Source: JABIFK01 sp047619225 (GTDB lineage Bacteria > Latescibacterota > UBA2968). From it: a stretch of 22,625 nt of DNA. The stretch covers positions 1 to 22,625 of the forward strand of contig JBLHJX010000061.1 in NCBI GenBank assembly GCA_047619225.1, written 5' to 3'. Within the stretch, counting starts at the first letter, position 1, and the number at the start of each line of letters is the position of its first letter. Positions 10,666 to 18,164 of this stretch are shown here, piece after piece. Made by a program: the position numbers and the translations under genes. The notes beneath the pieces are model-generated. The model was not told the DNA's origin and searched no databases. It worked only from the letters and a program-made list of their open reading frames with translations.

Positions 10666-12750
10666 GTGAACAAATATGCATCCGATAAGATTCGTAACCT
10701 TGCTTTGGTTGGGCACAGCGGTACGGGTAAAACGTCTTTGGCTGAAGCGGTCTTATTTTCTGCCGGGATTACCAGTCGTTTGGGATCTGTTGAAGAGGGA
10801 AATACAGTTTCTGATTTTACCGAGGCAGAGGTTTTGCGCAAAATTTCGATCAGCACGGCATTGTTGCACTGCGATTGGAAGGGTACAAAGGTAAACTTGC
10901 TTGATGCACCTGGATATGCTGACTTTATTGGTGATACAAAAACAGCTATTTGGGCTGCGGATATCGCGGTTACGCTTGTCAATGCAGCTAATGGTGTTGA
11001 AATAGGCACCGATAAAGCCTTTGGTTTTGCAAGTGAATTCAATCGTGCCAGCTTGTTTTTTGTCAATCATATGGACAAAGAATTTGCAGACTACGACAAG
11101 ACTTTGAGCGGTCTCCAAGAACATTTTGGCAATGGTGCGGTTCCGTTTCAGATCCCCATTGGTAAGAGTGACGGCTTTTGCCAGATCATTGATCTGCTGA
11201 AAATGAAGTTGTTTACATATGATGAAAAAGGTAAAGCGACAGCATCAGATATCCCAACAGAGTATCAAAGCAAAGCCGAAGGTCTGCGCGAACAGCTGGT
11301 TGAAAGTGCTGCTGAGAGTGAAGATGAGCTCACCGAGCGTTATTTGGAAGAAGGGGTTTTGACAGATGAAGAAGTAGCACATGGCTTAAAAATAGGCATG
11401 GCCAATCGCACGTTATATCCTGTTTTTTGTGGCACTGCCAACAAATGTATGGGTGTCGATTTACTCATAGATTTTTTGGCCGCATTTGCACCTGGTCCAG
11501 CAGATTTGCCCCTTCCTATGGCCCATAAAGAAGGTTCCGGTGAAGATATTGAGATACGTTCTACGGATGAGGCTCCTTTGGCTGCTGTGGTATTTAAAAC
11601 CATTTCTGAATCTGTAGGCGATTTGTCGTTTGTGAGGGTGTTTTCTGGCATATTAAAATCAGGGGAAGACGTATTTAATACCAACAGACATACAAATGAG
11701 CGCATTGGACAAATCTATTCGATGAATGGTGGCAAACGTGATGATATGGGTGTTATTGGTGCTGGCGATATTGGTGCCTTGATCAAACTGAAGGATACCC
11801 ATACTGGCAATACGCTTTGTAATAAAAATGGACATCTAGAGATTCAAACTTTCGAGTTTCCTCATCCTCTCATTCGGGTAGCTGTTGAGCCAAAATCGCG
11901 TGGTGACGAAGATAAGATTGGGACTGGGTTGCAACATATTCACGAAGAAGATCCCAGTTTCTTATCACGATTTGACCCTGAATTGCATCAGATTATCGCT
12001 GAAGGTCAAGGTGAACTTCACCTCACGGTTGTTTTCGACAAACTCAAAAGAAAATACGGTGTGGAAGTTGATTTGGTAGAGCCGCGTATTCCGTATCGGG
12101 AAACAATTCAAAGCAGTGCGGAGGGCCAACACCGGCATAGAAAACAAAGTGGCGGACGTGGGCAATTTGGGGAAGCCTCTTTGCGTGTGGCACCCAAACA
12201 GCGAGGTGATGGTTTTGAATTTATCGATAAAATTGTTGGTGGGGCAATTCCGGGTAAATTTGTCCCAGCAGTTGAAAAAGGGGTTCTTGAAACATTAGAA
12301 CGTGGTATTTTGGCGGGTTATCCTGTGGTTGATGTGGAGGCTACCGTATTCGACGGTTCTTTTCATCCTGTCGATTCATCAGATATGGCCTTTAAAATGG
12401 CAGGGGCACACGCGTTTCAAAAGGCTTTTTTAGACGCCAAGCCCATTTTATTGGAACCTATTTATAAAGTGAGTGTGGTTGTTCCTGAAACATATATGGG
12501 TGATGTCATGGGTGACTTAAATGGAAGGCGGGGACGCATTCAAGGCATGGATCCCGAGGGGAACTTCCAGGTCATTCACGCTGAGGTTCCTTTGGCAGAT
12601 TTGTATAAATATTCGACGGCATTGCGTTCAATGACACAAGGTACGGGCGATTATACTATGGCGTTTTCGCATTATGACCCAGTTCCACACGATGTCGCTC
12701 AAAAAGTCGTTGATGCTTCTGGGCATAGCCGAGAGTTGGTTGAGGCATAA
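10666..12750 (+). CDS. fusA2: Elongation factor G paralogue, FusA2/EF-G-like type
   Basis: This is a 694-residue translational GTPase with all five EF-G domains. The G domain differs from standard EF-G. The P-loop is GHSGTGKTSL (16-25) instead of GHIDAGKTT, and G3 is DAPGYADF (80-87) with Tyr84 where standard EF-G has the catalytic His. G4 reads NHMD (134-137) instead of NKMD. GHSGTGKT and the Tyr are, to my knowledge, features of the EF-G2 paralogue group (Thermus EF-G-2, mycobacterial FusA2). Domain IV keeps the tip motif FHPVDSSDMAF, and domain V keeps RRGRIQGMD and TALRSMTQGTGDY, so ribosome binding looks intact. GTG at 10666 is chosen for GAAGGAGG at 10651-10658, seven bases upstream. 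The TTG at 10645 would lie before that site. The gene stands alone between the rRNA terminator and its own terminator at 12778. Its exact role, helper or replacement translocase, is uncertain. Confidence 0.93.
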   Translation: MNKYASDKIRNLALVGHSGTGKTSLAEAVLFSAGITSRLGSVEEGNTVSDFTEAEVLRKISISTALLHCDWKGTKVNLLDAPGYADFIGDTKTAIWAADIAVTLVNAANGVEIGTDKAFGFASEFNRASLFFVNHMDKEFADYDKTLSGLQEHFGNGAVPFQIPIGKSDGFCQIIDLLKMKLFTYDEKGKATASDIPTEYQSKAEGLREQLVESAAESEDELTERYLEEGVLTDEEVAHGLKIGMANRTLYPVFCGTANKCMGVDLLIDFLAAFAPGPADLPLPMAHKEGSGEDIEIRSTDEAPLAAVVFKTISESVGDLSFVRVFSGILKSGEDVFNTNRHTNERIGQIYSMNGGKRDDMGVIGAGDIGALIKLKDTHTGNTLCNKNGHLEIQTFEFPHPLIRVAVEPKSRGDEDKIGTGLQHIHEEDPSFLSRFDPELHQIIAEGQGELHLTVVFDKLKRKYGVEVDLVEPRIPYRETIQSSAEGQHRHRKQSGGRGQFGEASLRVAPKQRGDGFEFIDKIVGGAIPGKFVPAVEKGVLETLERGILAGYPVVDVEATVFDGSFHPVDSSDMAFKMAGAHAFQKAFLDAKPILLEPIYKVSVVVPETYMGDVMGDLNGRRGRIQGMDPEGNFQVIHAEVPLADLYKYSTALRSMTQGTGDYTMAFSHYDPVPHDVAQKVVDASGHSRELVEA

Positions 12751-12777
12751 GTGCCATAGTCAATGATATTCTGTTTT

Positions 12778-12805
12778 GGGGCACGATTCTCGTGCCCCAT
12801 TTTTA
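12778..12805 (+). terminator. Terminator after fusA2
   Basis: Perfect 9-bp stem GGGGCACGA-TTC-TCGTGCCCC (12778-12798) followed by ATTTTTATTT. It ends 12 bases before the next start codon, so the TlyA-like gene depends on read-through or on a promoter overlapping the end of fusA2 that I could not identify. Confidence 0.88.
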
Positions 12806-12817
12806 TTTGGGGTATGG

Positions 12818-13387
12818 ATGTCTAAACGAAAAAAAAGTATTCGGTTTGTCAGTCGAGGTGGGGATAAACTCGATGGGGCTCTGGATGTCTTTGGGTTAGA
12901 TGTGGCCGGGTACACGGCTGTTGATTTAGGGGCGAATGTGGGTGGATTTACTGATTGTTTGCTACAAAGAGGTGCCAATCGAGTGTACGCCGTGGATACG
13001 GGATATGGTGTATTGGATTGGAAGCTTAGACAGGATGACCGTGTGGTGGTCATGGAACGCACGAATGCTTTGCATATGTCTTTACCCGAACGTGTCTATT
13101 TGGCTGTGGTGGATGTGGGATGGACTCCAATGATTCGAATTGTGCCAGTAGCTCTAGATTTGGTGATGCCCGAAGGGTATGTGGTTGCCCTCCTTAAACC
13201 GCAATATGAGGCGAAAGATGATGAGCTTGAAAAGGGTGTGGTGTTGCCAGATTGCCTTGGAAATGTGGTTGACCGCGCGATAACGGGGCTTTTGGATCTG
13301 GGCATTCAGGTAGCCAATCAAACAGCATCTTGCATTGCTGGAAGTGGTGGCAACCAAGAATTTTTGGTGTTGTTAAAGTCGGTTTGA
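12818..13387 (+). CDS. TlyA/FtsJ-type rRNA 2'-O-methyltransferase lacking the S4 domain
   Basis: The 189-residue protein matches the methyltransferase half of TlyA (16S/23S rRNA ribose-cytidine methylase and hemolysin-like family). RFVSRGGDKLDGALDVF (9-25) corresponds to the TlyA linker SRGxxKLxxAL. The SAM motif is VDLGANVGGFTDCLL (35-49). The K-D-K-E tetrad of the FtsJ fold is present: Lys17, Asp in VVDVGW, Lys in LLKPQYE, Glu in GNQEFLVLL. Typical TlyA proteins are about 250-270 residues, with an N-terminal S4 RNA-binding domain of about 60 residues. Here only eight residues (MSKRKKSI) precede the core, and no upstream in-frame sequence could encode S4: only 14 codons exist back to 12776, within the terminator. 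ATG at 12818 follows GGGGT. The target base may therefore be chosen differently. Confidence in the fold is high, in the target low. Confidence 0.85.
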   Translation: MSKRKKSIRFVSRGGDKLDGALDVFGLDVAGYTAVDLGANVGGFTDCLLQRGANRVYAVDTGYGVLDWKLRQDDRVVVMERTNALHMSLPERVYLAVVDVGWTPMIRIVPVALDLVMPEGYVVALLKPQYEAKDDELEKGVVLPDCLGNVVDRAITGLLDLGIQVANQTASCIAGSGGNQEFLVLLKSV

Positions 13388-13459
13388 ATGGAGACTTTTC
13401 TATTGCTCAAACATGGACTTGTGGCTACCTTATCAAAGGGTTAGGTCAATTTTAGATTT

Positions 13460-13468
13460 TGATATGAT
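13460..13468 (+). promoter_or_regulatory. Extended -10 promoter for yebC
   Basis: TGATATGAT (13460-13468) fits the extended -10 pattern TGnTATAAT. The -35 region (TTAGGT at 13441-13446, 16-base spacer) is weak. It lies 25 bases before the yebC start codon, leaving a short leader with AAAGGGG as the ribosome binding site. Confidence 0.45.
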
Positions 13469-13492
13469 ACATGATTAAAGGGGCGATTTCTT

Positions 13493-14242
13493 ATGTCAGG
13501 ACACTCTAAATGGGCGAATATTAAACACCGCAAAGGCAAACAAGATGCTGCACGTGGGAAGGCCTTTACGAAGCTTATTCGAGAGATTACTGTAGCTGCG
13601 CGTGAAGGAGGTGGGGACGAAGCGAGTAATGCGCGATTGAGATCGGCGGTGTTGGCTGGGAAATCTGTAAATTTGCCAGCTGCCAATATTGAACGTGCCA
13701 TCAAAAAGGGAATGGGAGAACTTGATGGCGAATCTTATGAGGCTGCAATTTATGAAGGATATGGCCCAGGGGGTGTGGCCATGTTTGTTGAGGTATTGAC
13801 GGATAATAAGAATCGAACCGTATCTGAAGTGCGCCACCTTTTTAATAAATATAATGGCAGTATGGCTGCAAGCGGTGCCGTTGCCTGGGTATTTGAACAA
13901 AAAGGTTTGATTGTGGTACCCAAAGAAGGCGTAGAAGAAGAAGACTTGATGATGGTTGCCTTGGAGATGGGGGCTGAAGATATTGTTGAAGAAGAAAATA
14001 CGTTTGAAATTTTCACGCCTGTAGCAGATACAGATGTGGTACGCAAAGCAGTTGAAGAAGCGGGTATCACAATTGAGCGATCTGAACTGACCCGAATCCC
14101 TCAAAATTCGGTGGAAGTTGAAGGCAAGACAGCACAACAATTGCTGGTATTGATGGAAATGCTCGATGACAATGATGATGTGCAACGCGTGTATGCCAAT
14201 TTTGATATTAGCGATGAAGATTTGGCCCTTTTTACCGCTTAA
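13493..14242 (+). CDS. yebC: YebC/PmpR family protein
   Basis: A 249-residue member of the TACO1/YebC family. It begins with the signature MSGHSKWANIKHRKGKQDAARGKAFTKLIREI and contains GYGPGGVAMFVEVLTDNKNRT and GSMAASGAVAWVF, all strongly conserved. Length is standard. Members have been described as transcriptional regulators and, more recently, as translation factors that ease ribosome stalling at proline-rich stretches. The placement directly before ruvC is a very common bacterial order. AAAGGGG lies 8 to 9 bases upstream of the ATG. The middle (residues 140-165) is rich in Glu, as in relatives. Confidence 0.97.
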   Translation: MSGHSKWANIKHRKGKQDAARGKAFTKLIREITVAAREGGGDEASNARLRSAVLAGKSVNLPAANIERAIKKGMGELDGESYEAAIYEGYGPGGVAMFVEVLTDNKNRTVSEVRHLFNKYNGSMAASGAVAWVFEQKGLIVVPKEGVEEEDLMMVALEMGAEDIVEEENTFEIFTPVADTDVVRKAVEEAGITIERSELTRIPQNSVEVEGKTAQQLLVLMEMLDDNDDVQRVYANFDISDEDLALFTA

Positions 14243-14280
14243 CCCCTTCCATAAAACTCTCCCTTAAAGTCTGCTCTTGA

Positions 14281-14296
14281 TCGGTGATGTCACCGA
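14281..14296 (+). repeat. 16-bp palindrome between yebC and ruvC
   Basis: TCGGTGA-TG-TCACCGA is a perfect inverted repeat 48 bases before the ruvC start. A pyrimidine-rich run ending in six Ts follows only after 18 bases, so it is not a standard terminator. It could be an operator, perhaps an SOS-type one given the ruv genes, or the base of a weak terminator. It does not match the E. coli or Bacillus LexA boxes. Confidence 0.5.
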
Positions 14297-14343
14297 CCTG
14301 TTGCCTGCTCCTTCCTTTTTTGCACCATTGAAAGGTGGCATTT

Positions 14344-14976
14344 GTGATCATTCTGGGCATAGATCCCGGCAGTGTGGTAACGGGTTATGGTGTTCTTGCA
14401 CATGAAAACCGCAAGAACAAATTGTTGCGGTGTGGTATTATTCGTCCAGAAGCAGATCGGTCCTTTTCTCAACGCTTGTTATTCATTTATGACCATCTCT
14501 TAGAGTTGGTCTCTGACGTGTCACCCGATGAGGTTGCGGTCGAATCGGTATTTTATGGTGCCAATACGCAGTCTTTGATCAAATTGTGCCAAGCCCGTGG
14601 AGCTATCTTAACCGCGCTTGCCAATTCAGACTTGCCCATTTTTGAATATGCGCCTCGAGAAATAAAAAAAGCAGTGGTTGGACGGGGTGGGGCGTCAAAA
14701 GAACAGGTGCAATATATGATTCAACGCCTGTTTGGACAACGTGCTCTGGCCGACACTTTTGATGCAACAGATGGCGTGGCTATTGCGCTTTGTCATGCAC
14801 ACCAGAAGGTCGGCGCTGTGGGGCTTGGTGGAAAAAATAATAATTTAGCAGACCAAATCGAAGCTTTAAGAAAAGAGAGTCGCAGCACCAATCGTTTTGA
14901 TGAAAAATTGAAGCAAGCGGGTATCGATGCGAAAGCACGACAGCGATTGGCACAACCACAAAAACGTGGTCGTTAA
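14344..14976 (+). CDS. ruvC: RuvC, Holliday junction endonuclease, with C-terminal extension
   Basis: RuvC cuts Holliday junctions in the RuvABC resolvasome. The four acidic active-site residues are visible: Asp7 in LGIDPGS, Glu67 in VAVESVFYG, Asp140 and Asp143 in DATDGVAIALCHAH. At 210 residues it is 35-45 longer than most RuvC proteins. The extra part (about 165-210) is charged and ends in the basic run QKRGR, suggesting added DNA or partner binding. GTG at 14344 gives MIILGIDPGS, matching relatives, and has AAAGG at 14331-14335 eight bases upstream. A GTG at 14335, three codons earlier, is possible but overlaps that site. ruvA and ruvB follow on the same strand. Confidence 0.95.
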   Translation: MIILGIDPGSVVTGYGVLAHENRKNKLLRCGIIRPEADRSFSQRLLFIYDHLLELVSDVSPDEVAVESVFYGANTQSLIKLCQARGAILTALANSDLPIFEYAPREIKKAVVGRGGASKEQVQYMIQRLFGQRALADTFDATDGVAIALCHAHQKVGAVGLGGKNNNLADQIEALRKESRSTNRFDEKLKQAGIDAKARQRLAQPQKRGR

Positions 14977-14977
14977 G

Positions 14978-15030
14978 TTTCGTATTGGATCGCGCCCCTT
15001 AATTTTATGACGAAAGATGATGATACGAAA
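14978..15030 (+). repeat. Inverted repeat pairing the ruvC-ruvA gap with the ruvA start
   Basis: TTTCGTAT (14978-14985) and ATACGAAA (15023-15030) are perfectly complementary, and the second arm ends on the A of the ruvA start codon. In RNA the 8-bp stem could partly hide the ruvA start. The 37-base loop contains the weak ribosome site GAAAGA. Chance is possible for an 8-bp match. Confidence 0.35.
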
Positions 15031-15626
15031 TGATAGCTTACTTAGAAGGTCGTTTGGCCGAAAAGCACCCTACGCATTTTATCATTGATATTGGGGGCGT
15101 GGGGTTTCATGTTCAGGTACCGCTTTCGAGCTATGAAGATGTTGATGTTGTAGATGGGACAGTGAAGGTCTTGACCCATTTGCATGTGCGTGAAGATGTT
15201 ATGGCCCTGTATGGGTTTGCTACAATGGCTGAACGAGATTTGTTTGAGTTGTTGATTGGTGTATCAGGTATTGGTCCTCCAATGGCTCTGAAGATATTGT
15301 CGGGTACCCCTATTTCTGATTTTAAAAGAATGGTTGCGGCTGAAGATTCTAAAGGGTTAACACGTATTAAAGGTGTTGGGCCTAAACTCGCACAGCGTTT
15401 GGTCTTGGAAATACGTGATAAAATTGATTCTATCGCACCTGAAGCATTTCGATCTGATGCAATCGGTTTGGCTGATCCTGATATATTGGCTGAGGCTACG
15501 GCCGCATTGGCTGGTTTGGGGGCGAATCCCGTTCAGGCGCGCAAAGTGGTTGCTACTGTGCTGCAAGATATGGGTGATGATGCAACCATCGAGCAGGTTA
15601 TAAAAAGAGCGTTGAGAAGTATATAG
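15030..15626 (+). CDS. ruvA: RuvA, Holliday junction DNA-binding subunit
   Basis: A 198-residue protein of normal length that binds four-way junctions as a tetramer and guides the RuvB motors. The N-terminal OB domain starts MIAYLEGRLAEK and includes the conserved HLHVREDVMALYGF. Two helix-hairpin-helix motifs follow: LIGVSGIGPPMALKIL and LTRIKGVGPKLAQRLVLEI. The C-terminal domain III (about 150-198, LAEATAALAGLGANPVQARKVV) is the RuvB contact. It lies 53 bases after ruvC and 74 before ruvB, likely in one transcript. Confidence 0.97.
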   Translation: MIAYLEGRLAEKHPTHFIIDIGGVGFHVQVPLSSYEDVDVVDGTVKVLTHLHVREDVMALYGFATMAERDLFELLIGVSGIGPPMALKILSGTPISDFKRMVAAEDSKGLTRIKGVGPKLAQRLVLEIRDKIDSIAPEAFRSDAIGLADPDILAEATAALAGLGANPVQARKVVATVLQDMGDDATIEQVIKRALRSI

Positions 15627-15700
15627 CAGCGGGTGATCTATATCCATTGTGGATTCTGATAGCTGGCTGTTTGGCGACTGATTGTTAAGGCTATGTAATT

Positions 15701-16723
15701 ATGGAAGACAGACCAAACGATCCTAACCAGCAGGATGGAGATGCTGAATTTGATCAGCGCTTGCGTCCGATTCGGTTCCAAGACTTCACTGGGCAAGAGA
15801 AGGTTAAGGAACATCTTCTAATTGCAGTTGAAGCGGCACGACATCGTGGGGATGCGATGGACCATGTGTTGTTGCATGGCCCTCCTGGGCTGGGTAAGAC
15901 CACATTGGCATCTGTAATTGCCCATGAATTGGGTGTGGAGGCGCAACTTACCTCAGGGCCTGTTTTGGAACGGCCCGCAGATTTGGCGGGTATTTTGACT
16001 AATTTGAATGAAAAAGATGTGCTGGTGATTGACGAAATTCATCGCATGAATCGTGTTGTTGAAGAGCATCTATATTCTGCGATGGAAGATTTTACGTTGG
16101 ATATTATGATTGACAGCGGCCCCAGTGCACGGTCTTATCAGATTCCATTGGAACCTTTTACACTTGTGGGGGCCACAACGCGATTGGGTTTGCTCACGGC
16201 GCCTATGCGGTCTCGGTTTGGGATTATTGAAAGGTTAGATTTTTATACAGAAGATGAGTTGCAGACCATTGTGATCCGTGCTGCTGGCATATTGAATATT
16301 GATGTGGATGATGATGGTGCTGCTGAAATTGCCCGGAGATCTCGTGGGACGGCACGCATTGCGGGTCGTCAGTTGCATCGTGCACGCGATTATGCCCAAA
16401 CGCGAGCCGATGGTGTGATTACAAAAAATGTGGCAGTCAAAGCGCTTGAGCTTTTGGGCGTGGATTGGCTGGGTTTGGATGAAATGGATCGGCGGCTTTT
16501 GGAAACACTGATTGACAAATTTGGTGGTGGGCCTGTGGGGTTGAATAATTTGTCGGCAGCATTGAGTGAAGAAACGGATACACTTGAGGAAGTTTATGAG
16601 CCTTATTTGATTCAACAGGGGTTTTTGGTGCGCACACCTCGTGGCCGGCAAGCCACAGAGCGGGCCTATTTGCATTTGGGCAAAACGCTACCTGAAGGTG
16701 GTGCGCAAAATTCTTTGTTTTAG
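15701..16723 (+). CDS. ruvB: RuvB, Holliday junction branch migration ATPase
   Basis: A 340-residue AAA+ helicase motor, standard length. The N-terminus RPIRFQDFTGQEKVKEHL is typical. Walker A is GPPGLGKT (60-67), Walker B is VLVIDEIHRM, sensor 1 is VGATTR, and the arginine-finger region MRSRFGIIERLDFY follows. Sensor 2 is in RRSRGTARIAGRQLHRARDYA; most relatives have RRSRGTPRIANRLLRR, so ARIAG is a mild variant. The C-terminal winged helix ends with QGFLVRTPRGRQAT. The ribosome site is weak (TAAGG at 15687-15691). Confidence 0.98.
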   Translation: MEDRPNDPNQQDGDAEFDQRLRPIRFQDFTGQEKVKEHLLIAVEAARHRGDAMDHVLLHGPPGLGKTTLASVIAHELGVEAQLTSGPVLERPADLAGILTNLNEKDVLVIDEIHRMNRVVEEHLYSAMEDFTLDIMIDSGPSARSYQIPLEPFTLVGATTRLGLLTAPMRSRFGIIERLDFYTEDELQTIVIRAAGILNIDVDDDGAAEIARRSRGTARIAGRQLHRARDYAQTRADGVITKNVAVKALELLGVDWLGLDEMDRRLLETLIDKFGGGPVGLNNLSAALSEETDTLEEVYEPYLIQQGFLVRTPRGRQATERAYLHLGKTLPEGGAQNSLF

Positions 16724-16745
16724 CATATTTTTATGGTGATCTATT

Positions 16746-17447
16746 ATGTTGGTTTTGGGAATTGAAACATCAACGCCTATATGTGGTATCGCGCTTGTTG
16801 AAGATGACACGGTTTGCGCGCAATATACCTTAGATTTGGGTATTCATCATTCTGAACATCTGTTTCCAATGATCCAACGTGTATTGGCAGATCGTGGTGT
16901 ACGTGTGGGAGATTTGGATGGTATTGCCGTTGCTTCTGGGCCTGGGTCTTTTACGGGGTTGAGAATTGGGCTGGCATCGGCAAAATCGCTTTGTATGTCG
17001 GCTGGTGTTCCACTGGTAGGCGTGTCAACATTGGCGGGGATGGCATTTTCAATAGGTTGTGAGGGGATCCCTGTGTGCGCGATGTTAGATGCTCGACGAG
17101 ACCAGGTATATGCGGGCATCTATGAATTTCTCGAAGGAAAACCGGTGTCGTCTCTTGCTGATTGTGCTGCTGGTATAGAAGATGTTTTGGGCACCTTACC
17201 GCGACCCGTCTTGTTATTGGGAGACGGTGCGTGGGTGCACTATGAACGCATTAAAGCGCACCTTGGTGCAGACGCTTCTTTTGTAAATACCCATTTGGGG
17301 CGACCCAACGCCGGTGCGATAGCTTTATTAGGTGGATATCAATTATTGCAGGGTGATGACGTCGATATAGACACATTTGAACCCCAATACCTTCGCACCT
17401 CGCAAGCAGAACAAGTACGCGAGGCCCGTTTGGCGAAGGAATCGTGA
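16746..17447 (+). CDS. tsaB: TsaB, t6A tRNA modification subunit
   Basis: A 233-residue ASKHA-fold protein that partners TsaD in forming threonylcarbamoyl-adenosine at position 37 of ANN-reading tRNAs. Signature regions are LGIETSTPICGIALVE at the N-terminus, HHSEHLFPMI, the family motif VASGPGSFTGLRIGLASAKSL, and LDARRDQVYAGIYEF. Its stop overlaps the GTG start of rimI by four bases (GTGA), so the two are translationally coupled. The tsaB-rimI pairing is common in bacteria. TsaD, TsaE and TsaC are not in the window. Confidence 0.95.
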   Translation: MLVLGIETSTPICGIALVEDDTVCAQYTLDLGIHHSEHLFPMIQRVLADRGVRVGDLDGIAVASGPGSFTGLRIGLASAKSLCMSAGVPLVGVSTLAGMAFSIGCEGIPVCAMLDARRDQVYAGIYEFLEGKPVSSLADCAAGIEDVLGTLPRPVLLLGDGAWVHYERIKAHLGADASFVNTHLGRPNAGAIALLGGYQLLQGDDVDIDTFEPQYLRTSQAEQVREARLAKES

Positions 17448-17944
17448 CTGTGGATTTGGACACGCTCCTGCTTGAACCCATGGCGGCTTGTCATTTGGAG
17501 GCTGTGGTTGAAATTGAGGAATTGGTTTTCTCACACCCCTGGACTCGGCGCGATTTTGAGTTTGCGCTTAAACGTGAAAATGCATATTGCCGTGTTGTGA
17601 CTGTGAATGAGGCATTTGTTGGATATGTGGTTGGATTTTTTATAAACAAAGAGTTTCACCTTGCAGATTTCTCGATTCATCCAAAGCTACAACGCTTGGG
17701 ATTGGGTCGTCAAACTTTGGAAAACCTGTGTACTGATTTGTACTCTTTGGCACAGGTGATCTCTTTGGAAGTGCGCATGTCTAATGTTGCCGCTCTTGAA
17801 CTTTATAAACAATTTGGGTTTCAAACGATGGCCATTCGCAAAGACTATTATGCCCGTCCTCAAGAAGATGCCTTGGTGATGTTAAAACCCTTGCAAGGCA
17901 AGCTGTCAGATTGGGTTACTGAGGCACTTGCGAGCAGGTCATAA
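17444..17944 (+). CDS. rimI: RimI-type N-terminal acetyltransferase
   Basis: A 166-residue GNAT enzyme; the RimI family acetylates the N-terminal alanine of ribosomal protein bS18. It shows the RimI start VEIEELVFSHPWTRRDFEFAL, the beta4 region LADFSIHPKLQRLGLGRQTLENL with the acetyl-CoA loop QRLGLG, and the C-terminal VRMSNVAALELYKQFGF plus RKDYYARPQEDALVM. GTG at 17444 overlaps the tsaB stop and begins MTVDLDTLLLEPMAACHLEAVV. The last 15 residues go slightly beyond the usual end. RimI is assigned over other GNATs because of the tsaB coupling and the YY...EDA motif. Confidence 0.9.
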   Translation: MTVDLDTLLLEPMAACHLEAVVEIEELVFSHPWTRRDFEFALKRENAYCRVVTVNEAFVGYVVGFFINKEFHLADFSIHPKLQRLGLGRQTLENLCTDLYSLAQVISLEVRMSNVAALELYKQFGFQTMAIRKDYYARPQEDALVMLKPLQGKLSDWVTEALASRS

Positions 17945-17958
17945 AACGGTGAAAATAC

Positions 17959-17987
17959 TTGACAAATGGTGAGATAACGTGTATCAT
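17959..17987 (+). promoter_or_regulatory. Strong promoter between rimI and holB
   Basis: TTGACA (17959-17964), exactly 17 bases, TATCAT (17982-17987): one mismatch to consensus. It starts 15 bases after the rimI stop. Transcription should begin near 17994 and meet the hairpin terminator at 18165-18215. Confidence 0.75.
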
Positions 17988-18037
17988 TTTCGCATCTCTT
18001 TGACTCATATAGATTGTAATTTGAGGACATGTTTTTC

Positions 18038-18142
18038 ATGCGATACAACACTGACAATATGATGTATATGACCCTGCCCTTACATAAAGATGTAAGGGCT
18101 ATGGGTGTTGTTGTATCACATCGTAGAAAGGTGCATGGATAA
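18038..18142 (+). CDS. Possible Met-rich leader peptide (34 residues)
   Basis: The frame begins ATG at 18038 (MRYNTDNMMYMTLPLHKDVR) and ends TAA at 18140-18142. An in-frame ATG three codons earlier (18029) would give 37 residues. GAGGA (18023-18027) is ten bases before 18038 but only one before 18029, so 18038 is preferred, although the spacing is long. Five of 34 residues are Met, with three in MMYM encoded at 18059-18070, directly before the main RNA hairpin. This layout recalls leader peptides such as that of E. coli pheST, and metG is two genes downstream. Codons AGG and AGA and the overlap with RNA structure argue that, if translated, the peptide is regulatory and not a stable protein. 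I do not recognise the sequence. Confidence 0.35.
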   Translation: MRYNTDNMMYMTLPLHKDVRAMGVVVSHRRKVHG

Positions 18143-18164
18143 ACAGATCTTCCGGGCAGTATGT

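Noticed and set aside
13496..14185. 229-residue minus-strand ORF
   Set aside because: It lies entirely antisense to yebC, whose protein is highly conserved; its His/Phe/Ile-rich composition is typical of a shadow frame.
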